Shown here one piece after another: positions 1-20,605 of a DNA stretch of 64,000 nt (positions are counted from its first letter, which is position 1; every line of letters begins with the position of its first letter). Position numbers and translations under genes: made by a program. The DNA is from Epinephelus fuscoguttatus. Its lineage: Eukaryota > Chordata > Actinopteri > Perciformes > Serranidae. Where the stretch lies: contig NC_064760.1 in the NCBI RefSeq assembly GCF_011397635.1, forward strand, positions 24,315,356 to 24,379,355. Direction: 5' to 3'. The notes under the pieces were generated by a model. It saw nothing but the letters and a program-made list of their open reading frames with translations, was not told the origin of the DNA and did no database searches.

Positions 1-136
1 GGGTCGGGGACAGCGAGGAATCTGGGAACTTGCTGTTGTGTTCATTCAAAATGGAGGGGAGGAGGAAAAAAAAAAAAAAGAAAATGAGTCGAGTCCAATC
101 CAACTAGGGGAAGGAACCAGCACTCTAAGGCAGGGA

Positions 137-142
137 TTTATT
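137..142 (-). terminator. etf1: probable etf1 poly(A) signal
   Basis: An AATAAA hexamer on the minus strand lies about 263 nt downstream of the etf1 stop codon, at a plausible 3' UTR distance. No transcript evidence is available here, and a more distal site outside the window is possible. Confidence 0.5.
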
Positions 143-404
143 CAGGAAGGGCTTTCTCCCTCTCTGGATGAAAGAAAATCTCACTCCTCTTCAGCCTGTG
201 TGATGCTTTTTGTCATGTGTACAGATGAAATGTATGCGCAAGTTTGTGTATGCAACAGGTAAATTGGAAGGTGTGTCTGTCATATATATGGTCAACACGG
301 TCGCACCTCTCACTTGCTGCAAGAGAGGTGGCATTTTTCTTTCCTTATTTCTTCATTCATTCCTTTGCTTTTCTTTTTTTCTCCCAATATCAGTCCCCGA
401 CTAC

Positions 405-8330
<7,926 letters not shown>

Positions 8331-8340
<10 letters not shown>

Positions 8341-9009
8341 ACGGGGCTCACATGTGGGAGGTGGTTTGAATTGTGGCGTTTACTTCCTGGAAACCACATA
8401 GAAACCAATAACAGCACGTAGCTACTACGTCAATCATAAATACCGAAACTAATATTGGACGGAAGCAAAAAACATCATTAAAGCTGGGTGGGAGTCTGTA
8501 ACTGAGGATCATGGGAGTTGTAGTTAGTGCATGTGAGTCCAATACTTTAGCAAAACTAGCACATTCATTTTAACAGTTACCTTTATAAGTTGCGTTTAAG
8601 TGCTATGTGTATAAGTGTGCGTTTGTATAAATGTGGATGTATGTCTTGCATACAGTTATGATGTGGTGAATAATGTATTCATACACTCGTGTATTATGGG
8701 GTGCTGTGTACAGACTGTGGCAACAAATGTCCTCGTAATGACACAGTAAAGAATCTATCTATATATTAGAGTTAGTATTTTGAGCTAAAGACTTCCTTGT
8801 CAGTGTCATTAGTCTACTTATTATGTGTGTTTTTCATATATATTTACTGTGAAGAGTGACATCTGCTGGCCATTTTGGAAACATGTTTGCCAGATAAACT
8901 TGTTCTCAATCAGAAAAGCACATAAGCTGTGGTCAGCTTGCTCTTTCACTTTTCTTTCTTGCACATTTCCTCTGTAAAAATACATTTTCTGGATAGGATG
9001 TTTAAGCCA
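8331..9009. other. intergenic spacer, no gene seen
   Basis: AT-rich sequence with no conserved reading frame or clear repeat, separating the etf1 promoter from an L2-type LINE tail. Confidence 0.5.
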
Positions 9010-9280
9010 ATTCCAATTAACATTTTTATTTAGGCTTCATGCTGCTGCAACTCTTTTAAAATCATCCTTGAATTTATAATTTATAGTTTTACCACTATGA
9101 TTTTATGAACCAGTTAATCCATGTTTTAAACTGTTTTAAATGTCCTTTTATATTGAATTGCCTTGTTTCATATATATGTGAAGCACTCAGTGCTTATACT
9201 GCCCTTATTGGAAAGCACTTTGTACTGCATTTCTTGTATGAAAGATGCTATATAAATAAAGTTTATTACTATTATTTAAT
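9010..9280 (+). mobile_element. L2/Maui-type LINE 3' tail
   Basis: Non-coding 3' end typical of fish L2-clade LINEs: a motif like gaaagcactttgtactgc, then gctatataaataaagtttatt and a degenerate ATT tail. It is 5'-truncated with no reverse-transcriptase sequence left. The family call rests on recognition of the tail. Confidence 0.65.
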
Positions 9281-10970
9281 TGTTAAAGAACATTATTAAA
9301 ATCTTAAGATTTTAGCTTCCAGAAAAATATTGAATGAAGCACTGTGATTAAATAACATAAGCGCTCCTCATCTCTTCTGCTGGGGTTTTTAGGTCCACTG
9401 TTTGACCTCGCTTTGCACCATCCTGCTGATAACTTCAGTTTTGACAAGGCAAACACCTCAGCTCTCATTGGACTTAAACACTGTCCAATGAGAGACACAT
9501 TTATCCTTCAAAAAACAGCGGTGGGTAATCCGTGGGCTGAAGGATAAACTGTCTGTAGTGACTCAGTTTTCTGACATACTCAGCAGTTGATGGTCTCATG
9601 ACAATTCAAGAAAAAACAATCCAGCAGAAGTTACTTTTAGATGTTATTCTTCTTAAAACTTAACTCTAACACCCACCCACCTACTCTACACCTCTATTTC
9701 TGTTGCAACAAGTGTCCTAAATGTTACACTTGTGTGTTTCCCTCAGTATATCCAGGTTAGCAGGGTTTAGCCCTCCTTTTAGCCCATGAGTCTTCAATGT
9801 GGCTTTCAAACTGCTGAGTGGGCTCTTTCAAGCCAGAGAAAGGTCAGCTGTCCAATTAGTGTGACTGGTGGTATCGTAGCCTTTAAAAAAAAAAAAAAAA
9901 AAATCTAGCTGGGTGTTTCAACCCAAGCCGCTCAGTAATCCAATTACCCTCTGTTGTTGAGGTTGATGATGCAGATGCAAATTATTGGGTGAGATGCAGG
10001 GTGAGTTATGTGTAAGCCTAAGATTGCAGTGTGAGTTAGGTTTAAGTATAGTGTGGTGCTTATTGAGGGTTATAGGTCGCTCCGCAACACAGCAATTAAC
10101 TGCAGAGCCTTCTGTGGATGTGGTGGGTCATATTTAGGGAGATGTATCAGTTTGTTTTTCACTCTTAGAATATTTGGTTTTGGTTTAAACCCAGAACATC
10201 AAAAAATCTGATGTAAAAAAAAAACAATTTTCAACTAAAGGGTTTCTGTCCACATGCTACATATGTGCTGTGGTTGTAGACTTTGTCATCTTCTGATTAT
10301 AAAAATTAAGACGCAAATGTGGATAGCATTTGTTGGGTATCTATGTACAAGACAGTAAGTCTGAAATATTTCCCTCTTTGATAGAGGATCTACACAGAAG
10401 CAACCTACATTCTTTCTTTGGCCTATTCACATTTACACCACTAGATGACAGCATTGCTTTAAGGACAAATTAATGTCTTCTTCAGTATCTGGTTTGTTGA
10501 TGAAGGAGCACCATCTCCCTGGAGCTTCTTTTTCTTGCATTGGGACACTCAGAAGTCAGGTCTTGTTTTGTGTTTGTTGTACTAATTGTGGCATGCAGTT
10601 TGTTAGACTTTATTAGGCTGCCATATGCTGGATATTAGTCAGGGTCTTTAGTGGATTGTGATTGTTTCTATCAGAGCAAACATCTGTTTGTGCGTGAAGC
10701 AGTAAACCCAAGGATTATCTCTGTGGTATTTACCCATCTCTGGTGAACTTGTGGAGTGGGAGGAGAGTGGAGCTGCTGCTGCTGCTGCTTCTGTCTGGGT
10801 TTAACACTCACTGGATAGCTACATCATTGAGAAAAAGTGATCTAGCAGTTTGTGCAACTGACTGCTTCCAAAATTGTCCGGCACCGGTATCAGCGCCAAT
10901 TCATCACCATCTGTCGACCATCAGAGCTGTGATGATCTGTCGCTTGGAAATGGATGGCGCTCGCTGTGCC
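9281..10970. other. non-coding spacer
   Basis: No gene seen. It contains an A-tract at 9884-9903, perhaps the tail of an old retroinsertion. A local GC-rich patch at about 10.86-11.06 kb stands out against the AT-rich surroundings. Confidence 0.4.
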
Positions 10971-11075
10971 GCGGATGGGAGCCGTCCTGGCCGGGGTCGC
11001 TATTCCTCATTTCACCTGGTCGTCACACATGAGCATTCAGATGAGCAGAGGAGGTTGACAGGTTGTTGAATCCTC
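10971..11075 (-). pseudogene. possible spock1-like exon 11 remnant (thyroglobulin type-1)
   Basis: A GC-rich patch reads ECSCV on the minus strand where testicans have QCWCV. It is followed by nucleotide similarity to the CVD-x-YGNEVAGSR coding stretch (aaatgagg, then tagcg, then ggctccc) with several indels, and preceded by a TGTCA block like TQCH. Position and order fit. The alignment is by eye and includes gaps. Confidence 0.3.
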
Positions 11076-11396
11076 AGCATTCCAGCTAAATAAGACATTA
11101 AATTTGTTATCATAGTGGTGAATATAATCAGCATGTATGAGGTGTTACATCAGGGATTCATTGCCTGTGGCTTAATTTTTAGATCTAAAACATTTTCACA
11201 ATCCCAATTTCAAGAGCTTTGAGAGAAGTTCAAACAGACAATGAAACAATAATATTCAAAACCTGTCTGATGTTTTTCAATCAAAAGTGTAGCAGATAAA
11301 TCATGATTGTCTTTTATCAAAAGAGAACTGTTTTCCCATCATCTCAACTTAATTGCCTCATTTTCTTTTTAATTCTTTCTTTGCACACAGTACAAG

Positions 11397-12040
11397 CAGA
11401 GGTGGGTCCAAGTCATTGTTTTTCAAGTCACAACTAAGTCTTAAGTCTTTGCACTCAAGTCCCAACTCAAGACAGGCAAGTCCACAAGTCATAATGCGCT
11501 CTTCACCAAATGTTATGCCACTTTAACATCAAAGTAGTAATATATTACATTTGTATAATCATAAATGCTTTTTACAAATTGCATTTTTTTTGTTCAAACA
11601 AGTGCAACTGGACGTAATCATAAAAAGAGTAGCACCGATATTGTAGCACATATAGATATTAACCAGTATCACAAGAGATTTTTTAAACCTGTTCTGTATT
11701 GTTGTATTTAACTCATATCCTACTGGAAAAACATCTTTAACTTTCTCCTCCCAAATTTGTCGGACATTTTCTGTAACACTACTCTTCCTTATATGTTGTT
11801 GCTTTTTTAGGTAAATTAATTGATTCGTGGCAGTTTTCTAAATAACTTTTTAGTCTCTGGACTTGTGGGAGGGTATAAACAATTGTCAAGTCATAAAGCC
11901 CAAGTCCAAGTGAAGTCACGAGTCATTGGTGTTAAAGTCCAAGTCAAGTTTCAAGTCTTTTTTTGATTTTGTCAAATCATCGAAGTTGTGACTCAAGTCT
12001 CACTTGAATCCAAGATGTATGACTCAGGTCCACAGCTCTG
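11397..12040. mobile_element. hAT-like MITE with AAGTC-rich interior
   Basis: Imperfect terminal inverted repeats: CAGAGGTGGGTCCAAGTC at the left, and the complement of the right end reads CAGAGCTGTGGACCTGAGTC. The subterminal regions are full of aagtc/gactt motifs, typical of a fish hAT MITE family. There is no transposase. Flanking 8-mers are only partly alike, so the duplication is not certain. Confidence 0.7.
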
Positions 12041-12270
12041 TCTAACAGCTATCTACCAGAATGTTCAAAAGCATATCTGATTTAATCATTTTTACTCTGT
12101 TAAATGCATTTTATTTGATCTTTTATTGAACTGCTTTTGTCTTTATGCATTGACATTCAGTCAGTTTTACGGCCTTGACTAGAAAATAACAAGATTTTTC
12201 TTTAACTGTGTCTTTTAGTATTTGCAATGACACATAAAAGAAAGCTGAAGTTATTGACACTACTTAAAGT

Positions 12271-12442
12271 CTTAAAACTGCACTGTATGTAACTCTGGAG
12301 AAAGATAGTTGATTGTTGAGCCTTATTCTTAGGTTGTGAAACACAATGTTTCAATGGTTGGTGGTTTGGTCCACCTACCAACCCAGAGCGTCAGTATTTG
12401 ACCATCTTTCTCTAGAGTAACATTTAGCACTTTTAAAGCTGT
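12271..12442. repeat. small fold-back element
   Basis: Imperfect inverted repeat: a left block containing aactctggagaaagat is mirrored by atctttctctagagtaac at the right, with outer cttaaaactg/ttttaaagct. This fits a degenerate fold-back MITE. Confidence 0.5.
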
Positions 12443-15400
12443 AGGCTCTAAATTAAAATTCTTACTGAGGACAGGTACTTATTAGGTGGATCCATTTGGT
12501 GCAGCCCAATGTATTCTATTACAGTCTCAGTTTAACACCTTTAACACTTTGAAACCTGGCACAGCATTACTGTTTTTGTGCTGCTTCCAGACACCATTTG
12601 CAAGTATTTAAACCTTTGAACCATGAGCAAATTGGTGCGAAAAACAAGGTAATGAGCAACTTGGTATGAAACGCCCCACAGATTGTAAATAAAATTTAAA
12701 TTAATGTTACAGAGTTATTATACTTTTTAAGCACTCTTTCCAGGTCATTTCCTCTCTTTTCTTTGTTACTAATTTTCTCGTTTTTAATTTTCTCTTTTCA
12801 CCGATTTCTTGTGAATTTTTTGGCTCATCTTCTTTCATTGCTCATTGCCTTCTTCCCATGTTTTTAAACGAAGTCAAGACAATTTGCTCAGGTTTCACAG
12901 AGTTAATAGCAGAGTTTGGTTTCTGTACATCTCTTATAAACTAAAAAAATCATCTCCAAAGAATGCTGAATTTTCTTACATGAATTCATTTCTCTGAGAA
13001 CACTGTATATGGCTTGTTGCGTAGTGTCTCACACCATGCACTGTATTGTATTATGGAAGATCTTTCATACCCTATGCAGGTAATGATGTCACAGTAAAAG
13101 TGACTAATAGTCTGCGTCGTAATAGTCATCAGGCCATAAGAACGCAGCACTCTGTGTGTGTGTGTATATGTGTGTGTGTTGTGTACATAGGTATTAATGT
13201 GCGAGAGTTATGGAGAGCGTGACCCAAAACAGATGCCACTGGGTTCACAGGGCTCTCTTTCCCCATCTGTGGCCATCTGCTTAAGTAGCGTTGAGCGGAG
13301 AGAAGGATGAGTGAAGGTGGGACTCTCAGGGGTATTCAAGGACACAGTCTTGCTTGTCATCACTGAGAAATGTGAGTAGGGTAAAAAGACGGAGGGGGTG
13401 AGGATGCATCCATTCAGACGCTTCCAGAGTGTTACATAATCAGGGATACAGTACATGAACACATTGACATGGAGGTTGTGAAAGAGAGGGCCAACATCCC
13501 AGACCTATAAAAGTTAGTCAAAAACAAATGACTCAAAAGACATTAAACAAAACAAAGCTCTGGTACCTGTGTCCCTGTGACCCTGCTGTCATTGACATGT
13601 TAACGCTTTGATGCTTCCCGTCTTATGACAACCCCATTCGCCCCTCAGTGTGTGCAGCGCAGCGCTCGACACACACGAGGAAACCTTTGAACTCCTCAGA
13701 GGGAATTAAGCAGCACTTATTCTCTGCTGACTAGCAAATCTGTGACTCAGTGTGTCTCTCAAGCCTTTCTCTGTCCTCCCCAGTGAAAAAGAGGATCATA
13801 ATCGTCAGCACTTCAATAGCTTGCTTATGACTTAAACCAATCTTCTTAGCACGTGCTGTATGGCTACGTGAATGTACAACTGTGTGTCTGCCAGCCATCT
13901 GCTGCACCACTGTGAGGTTTTGGTTCTGGGACAAGTGCAAAGATTGGGAATTGCAGCAGCAGGGGTGTTTTGGGTGCGAGTATGTTTTTCTTTGGCAAAT
14001 CTCAGAGTTGACATTCTTGTCACATCCCTGGCTCTCTTACTGCTCTCCAAAGAGGCAGAAGGAGATTTACGGATCTGCGTCCTAATATTAAGTGGATTAA
14101 TCAGGAATGGAGAGTCGAGGTTGTCATAAATATAAATGAGGTCTTTTGAGGCATAGGGCGAGACACGCTTCATGTCCACACAGTGTAGGCTATTAGGAGT
14201 TTATCAGCGCAGTGGATTAAGACCAATAACCTCAATTTAGAGGCCAAGACACACAGTCAATCTTAATGATGCATTGGAAAGGGGTTAAACCCAAAGGTAA
14301 TATGGACCAGCAGGCTTGCCTACACCACTCACTGACCCAAGGCATAATCCAATTGTCTTTCACGCCTCAGGAAGCGAGGAGTTCAGTGTATTTTGCAGTG
14401 AAAGTTAGCTTTTTATAACATTTTTTCTTGCCTCGTTTTCTGCTACTGTAACGCAGACTAGTAAATATGAAAATAAAAGCAGAATTACTGGAGTAAACAA
14501 TGCGCTGCCTGTCAATGTTAGCCTGGAGGATAGTGCTGTGTTGCAGCCAACACATCCAGTTGATAAAGCCTGGATGCCACCCATCGCTCCCCAAGGAGAG
14601 ATTACCAGATGCTCCCATCAATCTTACATCTTTCCCAGGGCTTGATGGTATATCCTCTTTGCCAGCAAACTATATTGGAGAGACAGAGTGAATGTACACA
14701 TTTGTACATGCAGAAAAACATAATTTGTGGATGCAAAAAACTACCAAATGCAGCTGTTCTGGAACATCTGTTCCCTCAATGCCTGCCACACACATAAACG
14801 CTGCAGTTCATCTGATGGCTACGTTCCTTTGCCTCTTGGCGCAATTAACACAGAAGAAAAATGAAGAGGATCATGTAAGTTGTACTGAATTACTACAAAT
14901 TAGTTTGGTGCTATTTTCAGATTAATCTATACCGTTTACTGTGTTAGTATCTCTGCACCAGCTTCGCTGCAGGTCTTGGCTGTCACTCCCTGAGAAAATC
15001 AAGTTTTCATACTAGTGAATCTAGTGCATGCAGTAATCCACACCATCGCTCATGCAGCGCAGCTTTAAACCAGTCTGAAATCATTATATCAGAGCCACCA
15101 CCATGAAAACCTCACCGATAGACTGATAGGGAGAGGACGATGGGAAGAGGGGATGAAACAGGGGAGAAAGATGGTGGAAAATTGATTTTCTTCGAGCTGC
15201 ATTAATCAAATTGACTACAGAAAGGGCATTATCAGTACAATGGATTTAATACAGCATATTAAATGAAGACAAAGGCGTGTCTGCTGAGGCGAGCTCACTT
15301 TGAGTGATGATGATTGGAATGATCAAACGTCGATGACATTTCGATGACATGCATACATCTCAGAGTGGAATTATTTGTAAAAAACTCCTCTCCATACATT

Positions 15401-15525
15401 ACTCACACTCACACTCACCCAATAGTGTACATGAATAATTTTGTGGGTAATATTCTGAAATCATTTTTAAGCTGCAGCTGTGTTTTTGTGGGAATGTGCT
15501 CAAGTCAACGTATGCAACTGAAGTA
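12443..15525. other. non-coding region
   Basis: No gene recognised. It includes a short GT-rich patch at about 13153-13180. Two stretches (about 13.9-14.1 kb and 14.2-14.36 kb) are less AT-biased and might be conserved non-coding DNA, but nothing here proves it. Confidence 0.4.
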
Positions 15526-15586
15526 CGTGTGTGTGTGTGTGTGTGTGTGCAAGTCTGCTCTGGCGCATGCAAAAGTGTCAGCTGTA

Positions 15587-15618
<32 letters not shown>
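15526..15618. repeat. paired (GT)n microsatellites
   Basis: Two (GT)n tracts at about 15526-15549 and 15589-15618, separated by 39 bp of unique sequence. Confidence 0.95.
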
Positions 15619-15619
<1 letters not shown>

Positions 15620-15958
15620 TGCTGCTGGCACATGCAGTCGTCCGTCGCTGAAATGAGGACACTGAACAGACAGCATGGGACAGAGAGACTCAAATTTATT
15701 CATTGTGGAACACTGTGGAACAGTCACAGTAAAACCAAAACGTTTTCAGCTCATAATACGACCATTTCATCTGAATTTTAAAGCTGTTGCCTGGAAAACA
15801 TATTCACAAAGCTTGCATGAAGAACGACAGAGATTTCTTTTTACAAGGGGAAAATGAAACATTAAAATAGGTAAACATTTGCAAAAGTGCTGATTTAGTA
15901 CCGTATTTGTAATTCTTTTTGTGTATTATTGTGAGTGTTCACATTTGTGTGAGCTTAC

Positions 15959-16035
15959 AGCCCCGGGCAGCAGCACCTCATGGCACCAGGGTACGACAAC
16001 AGCCAGACAGGATATGGTGCCTCACCGACGACATC
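15959..16035 (-). pseudogene. possible spock1-like exon 10 remnant
   Basis: A 77-nt block between a cctttcag acceptor and a GTAAGC donor ends in a cysteine-rich MRCCC stretch that could derive from the testican NNEWCYC segment after small indels. It lies where exon 10 should be. The match is short and may be coincidence. Confidence 0.22.
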
Positions 16036-16639
16036 CTGAAAGGGAAACAGGGAAGACCACTCTGTAAATCTCAGAGATGATTAAATGGAATATAACAGCG
16101 AGAGAGGGGGTTATACTCATTTGCTATATTTGCCTTAATGAATCAATATCTCACATTAAAAACACAAAGAGAAACTGATGGATCTGAAGCAGAGAAAAAG
16201 GAGTGCCTTGTACTAGAAGTCAGTGAGCCCTGTGTCAAAGTGAAGATTTAGTGAAGCAGAAGTAGAAAGCTCCACAAGAGGGAGACAAAAGCACCACAGA
16301 GTTAAGAATAGGAGGGGCGTAAAATAGAGAGGTGGGCAGTTAATTTATTGTAAACAAGCTACATGACTGATATGAAAATTATGTAGGAGAACCTTAATTC
16401 TGATCGATTGACAGAAGGGTTGAGAGCAACCCTGCCGAGTGACAATTAGATTTCGTTATATTCTAGGTTTACCAACACTAATGGCTACTACTGTAAAATT
16501 TAAATGCAGGCAATATTGTTGCCATTAGCCAATTAATTTATGACAGGTACAAATTATTTATGATTTATGTGTAATTTGTGTTGCAGGCTACTGGAATAAT
16601 TTTATTAAACAAGCACTGTTTCCCTGCTTGAGTAGGGAA

Positions 16640-16825
16640 TGCATTTATATAGCACTGTTAAGCAAAGCACTTTCCAATTTGGTAGCACAAACCTTGAATA
16701 GTTCAAACTCAAGCTGTTTGGGGTTCATTGTCATGCTCAAGGACACTTAAACACATGGTCAGGAGAAACCAGGGACTGAACAACCAGCCCTGTGATAAGT
16801 GGTCGATGTGCTGAGCCACAGCTGA
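16640..16825 (-). mobile_element. tRNA-like SINE remnant
   Basis: Read on the minus strand, it starts with a tRNA-like gtggctcagcacatcgacc head and has a degenerate B-box (ggttgttcagtccctgg). It continues into gtgtccttgagcatgacaat then gaaccccaa, a widespread fish repeat. Confidence 0.55.
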
Positions 16826-17544
16826 GGAGTTCAAACAAAATATTTCAGTATGTTTTCAGTCTGTTACCAGTGATGAGATACTCATCCAAATACATTTGCT
16901 ATCAGCAGACACATGTTCATAGTTGTAGCTACACTGGCAACCAGGTCTCACCCCCAATGTGTCAAATACTGATGCTTGGTCAGTGGCCTGTCAGCATTAG
17001 ACACCAACACACAGAGCCACCCTGTAGTGGTAGTATAAGATGACACTTGCGGTGGCATTTGTCGACACTTCAGGCAACTACAGTAGTAAAGAGCAAGAAA
17101 GTACCACAAAGGCGGGTAGGAGGGGAGGTGGATGTGTCAAACAAACTCTGGACCTTTTAACCACTGTGATTTCTCTTGCCTAAATCTAACCAATCCAAGC
17201 AACAAAGGCCACAAGTACTAGCCAATCATAGGGAGAGTAAGGCGGGTCTTGCCTTTGAAACGCAAATTTCCTCATCCGGGAGCCCACTGTTTGTGTCCAG
17301 TGTGAAACCAAAAGTCAGTAGAGTCATTTTAATAATGACGTAGTTTGCTAGCATGTTTAGCTGACTATGCTAATGATGTGTGTCACATGATATTGTAATA
17401 TGTTAGTCAAAAGAGTACTTATTTTAAGTCAAACTATGAAAACCTAACCATATGTTGCTACTGCCTAAACCTCACCAAATTCGTTTGATGCCTAAACCTA
17501 AGGTAGTAAACCTGAAAACAATATGTTCTCAGTTTATTTTGAAA

Positions 17545-17840
17545 TAGATGTACTGCCTCACGGTTGTGTACCTCCGCGAGCCAGTCAAGTTAAGGCTACA
17601 GACTCATATGTAGCCATGGCAGTAGACAATGCTTCAAATATGGATGTTGCTGCAAAGAGGCTACAAATTCTAAAACATGGCTGCCTCAGACACATCTTCA
17701 TCCCAGCAGCACAGAAGATCTGTACAATTAGCAAAGTTTCAAGATTAGTGCCACCATATCAACATCCCACCAAATGTCTCCCCTTCTGTTCCTGAGTTAT
17801 GACACTGAATAATGATCAGAAAAGTATCTTGAAACCTAAC
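17545..17840 (+). repeat. truncated copy of the CTCCG interspersed repeat
   Basis: Shares the motifs acaatgcttcaaatatggat, acatggctgcctcagacaca and ttctgttcctgagttatgac with copies at 45.9-47.85 kb and 58.56-59.28 kb. It contains only the 5' part and lacks the section with hormone-receptor half-sites. Confidence 0.7.
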
Positions 17841-19494
17841 ACCTTATTTATAGCATTCTAATAATTTTTAACGACTATATGAACTCAAATATTTATGAAT
17901 ATATGACAGGCACATACAAAAAACCCATCTCAACTAAACATGTCTCTGAGACAGTTAAAACAGTGAACTTCCCAACACACTGCTAAAGATAGCAATTTAC
18001 ATCCTGCAGTGTTTTTTTTTACAGCTGGATCTTGTAAGATATGTTGGTTAGATATGATTGAACCCACTGAGACAAATGTGAAAATGTGATTATGATTCTG
18101 TTAGCAGACTCCAGATAGAGACTTCAACTTGCTCAGTTAAACTCAGAGGCAACAAGCATCAGACTTCTTCAAACAAGCCTTGTTACTGTTTCAGATTTGT
18201 CTCTGACACACTGGTGCAGTTTTTGTGCCTCTATTTGCGAAGCTGACAGATAAACTCTGTTTGTTGTTTACCCTTTAGGTCCCTGTAAATACTGCTGTTT
18301 TTCAAAGAGGTCAAATTTGGTGGCAGACTGTGTTGTTTTTAAGGATTTCAGCCTGAACATAAATTGGGGGGAAAAGCTAGTGTTCCACTGGATTCTGTTC
18401 TTTTTTTTAACAACTGAATGAAGGTAGCAGCGGTGCACTGCTCTACATGTCGTGCAATCAGCATTGTGATATTTCTGTCAAGACATCCCCTCTGAGCTTT
18501 GGAGAAAAAGAAATAAGCCATATCACTGTGATGGCAGCGATGGACTCAAGCAGCAAAAATATAAATTATCATCCCTCTGTGTTTTGCAAGCCATATGTAC
18601 AACTTGACCTGAACATCCCAATGTCAGTGACCGTGAAAAAACGCATCTTTCTCTTTCTTAGACTCGCTCCATCATTCAAGACCCCTAATATGAAAAAATT
18701 ACAAGCATCTCACAGCCTGGAAGTGTGACAGTGATGCACTAACACTGTAGATCCCTAAAAGGAGCCCGGTGGTGAAATACACAAGACAGTGAATATCTGA
18801 TGGAGAGACAGAAAACATAAACCAGAATCTGGCCTTCCTGGAGGAAACATGTAATATTTATGACCGTACGTACAGTAGGCTAATATTTTTGGCCCTTACA
18901 GACTGAGACCTGCGCATCTGACCCTGACACACAGTCACAGAGTGGAAAAATCTGTACAAATAAAAGTCAGAGGGAGAACAGAAAGTCCCTGTCACATCAC
19001 ATTTTGAGTTTCAGCAGGGTTTAGAGACAAGAGACAGTGATTTCTCTTGAAATATAAAATAGTCTGTAAAAAGTTACAACTGTTAATTTAGAGGGCACAT
19101 GACTCCAGAGACATTTAGGCAAAAATTAAGTATCAAATCAAAAATGTGGATTAATGCCAAGATACAATGAGACCCAAAGCACACTTATTAAATGGCAGCT
19201 GGTTCTGCAGTGACGTCCCAGCTGAGTTTGAGTCTAAAAGCATTTTTAAAACAATTTCTTATCACAGGTAATACTCGTTTTCTAAAGAGCCCTATAAATG
19301 TTCAACACTATACCAATAGAAAAAGTGTACATTTAGAAAATATGATGAGTTTAATTCAGCAAATGTTAGAATGGAAAAATCAGTCAATCATTTGTTTGTC
19401 ACATATGTTATACACATCAGCTCCTCCCTTAACTTATGCTCTCTAATTTAATCCTTTTTTGCACTGTCTTACATTGTTGGCTGCTGCTTCATAA
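17841..19494. other. non-coding region
   Basis: AT-rich, with no repeat family or exon recognised. Confidence 0.4.
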
Positions 19495-19815
19495 TTTGTC
19501 CATGTTTCTGGTTGTGGAAAGATTTAACTGTCCATACATCCTCCCGAACATGGGCAGCACCGCTCTGTAGCCACCTCTGAACGCCATATAACAGTGATCC
19601 ACAGCAGGAACGGGACAGCACCTCACATTCCCACCGTCACACCAGTCCTTATTCACCGTAAAGCACAGACCTCCTCTCCCTATCTCACCAGAGTCCTCTG
19701 CTCTGTCAGATCGGCATATAGAGAAGAGCATCCTGGTCAAATGGCGCTGTTCAGGATTAAGCCTGTGTTTTGGTGGATCAAAGGATATTATACATCCTGG
19801 TATCCTGTTGGAAAC
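19495..19815 (-). mobile_element. non-LTR retrotransposon endonuclease relic
   Basis: An open stretch reads RLNPEQRHLTRMLFSICRSD, then GRGGLCFTVNKDWCDGGNV, typical of a fish LINE apurinic-endonuclease domain. It then jumps directly to VDHCYMAFRGGYRAVLP, which in intact elements lies much further on (LDHVYTN..GAY). The central part of the domain is deleted, so it is inactive. Confidence 0.75.
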
Positions 19816-20413
19816 TAATGAGGTACAGAGCTCATCCAATTTATTTTCAACACCTGTACAATGGCTAACAGGATGCTAGTTTAACTGGTGCCATCTTCTC
19901 CATCTTTTTCAATGTTTACTGATGTTTACATTTGAAAACCTTAACCTACGGCATGGATGTATAAAGAGACCTGGATACAGCACTGAAGATGGGCCCCCCT
20001 TTATTCCTATGAAAGTTGCTCAGTGGCACATAAAGCCAAAACAGCCCTATTTCTGTGGTATGAAATCCCCCGGATGTTCAGCACTTTAGGCCCCATAGAG
20101 CAAGCAGAGTGGCAGTGCAGCCGAGTAGCTAACCGCAGTCTGCCGAATGGCTTATTTCCAGTTTTGCACCAAGGAAACTATGGTATTTTATGGTTTCCTT
20201 GTTTAGCGCTCCATTAACTTGATTGGAGATCAAATGATTTAACAACACAACTCTCCTAGACTTTAGAAATGTTATCAGACCGAATGGATTGAATCCTGAT
20301 AGTGGAATGAGTCATTTTGCTGGGGTTGTGATGCTCAAAAAATTAATTCATTGATTAACAGATGTCTCTTTCAAAAGGTAGGTGAAGTGTGGCTGACCTC
20401 AAAAATCCTTAGT

Positions 20414-20605
20414 TTATACAGCAGGAAGAGTCTTTGTGGTGTCTTTTTGTAAATGCTTTCCACATGATCCGTGAAGGTGAAAGACACAGTCCAACACAGT
20501 CCCTTGGTACTTGGAGGAGCTCACTTGTGCCACCTCCTGGCCTTCAACTGTAACTGATTTAAATAAAAGGTTTGACTGGTTGTTCTTTTCAGTATTTAGA
20601 CACAT
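20414..20605 (-). mobile_element. LINE reverse-transcriptase C-terminal relic
   Basis: Reads FKSVTVEGQEVAQVSSSKYQ then GTVLD, corresponding to the LINE segment with consensus like I-NG-EVE-V-S-KYLG. For a minus-strand LINE it lies on the wrong side of the endonuclease relic at 19.5-19.8 kb, so the two are separate or rearranged insertions. Confidence 0.6.

Noticed and set aside
15344..15781. 145-codon plus-strand open frame over the GT repeats
   Set aside because: Its open frame is produced by alternating Cys-Val codons of the microsatellite.
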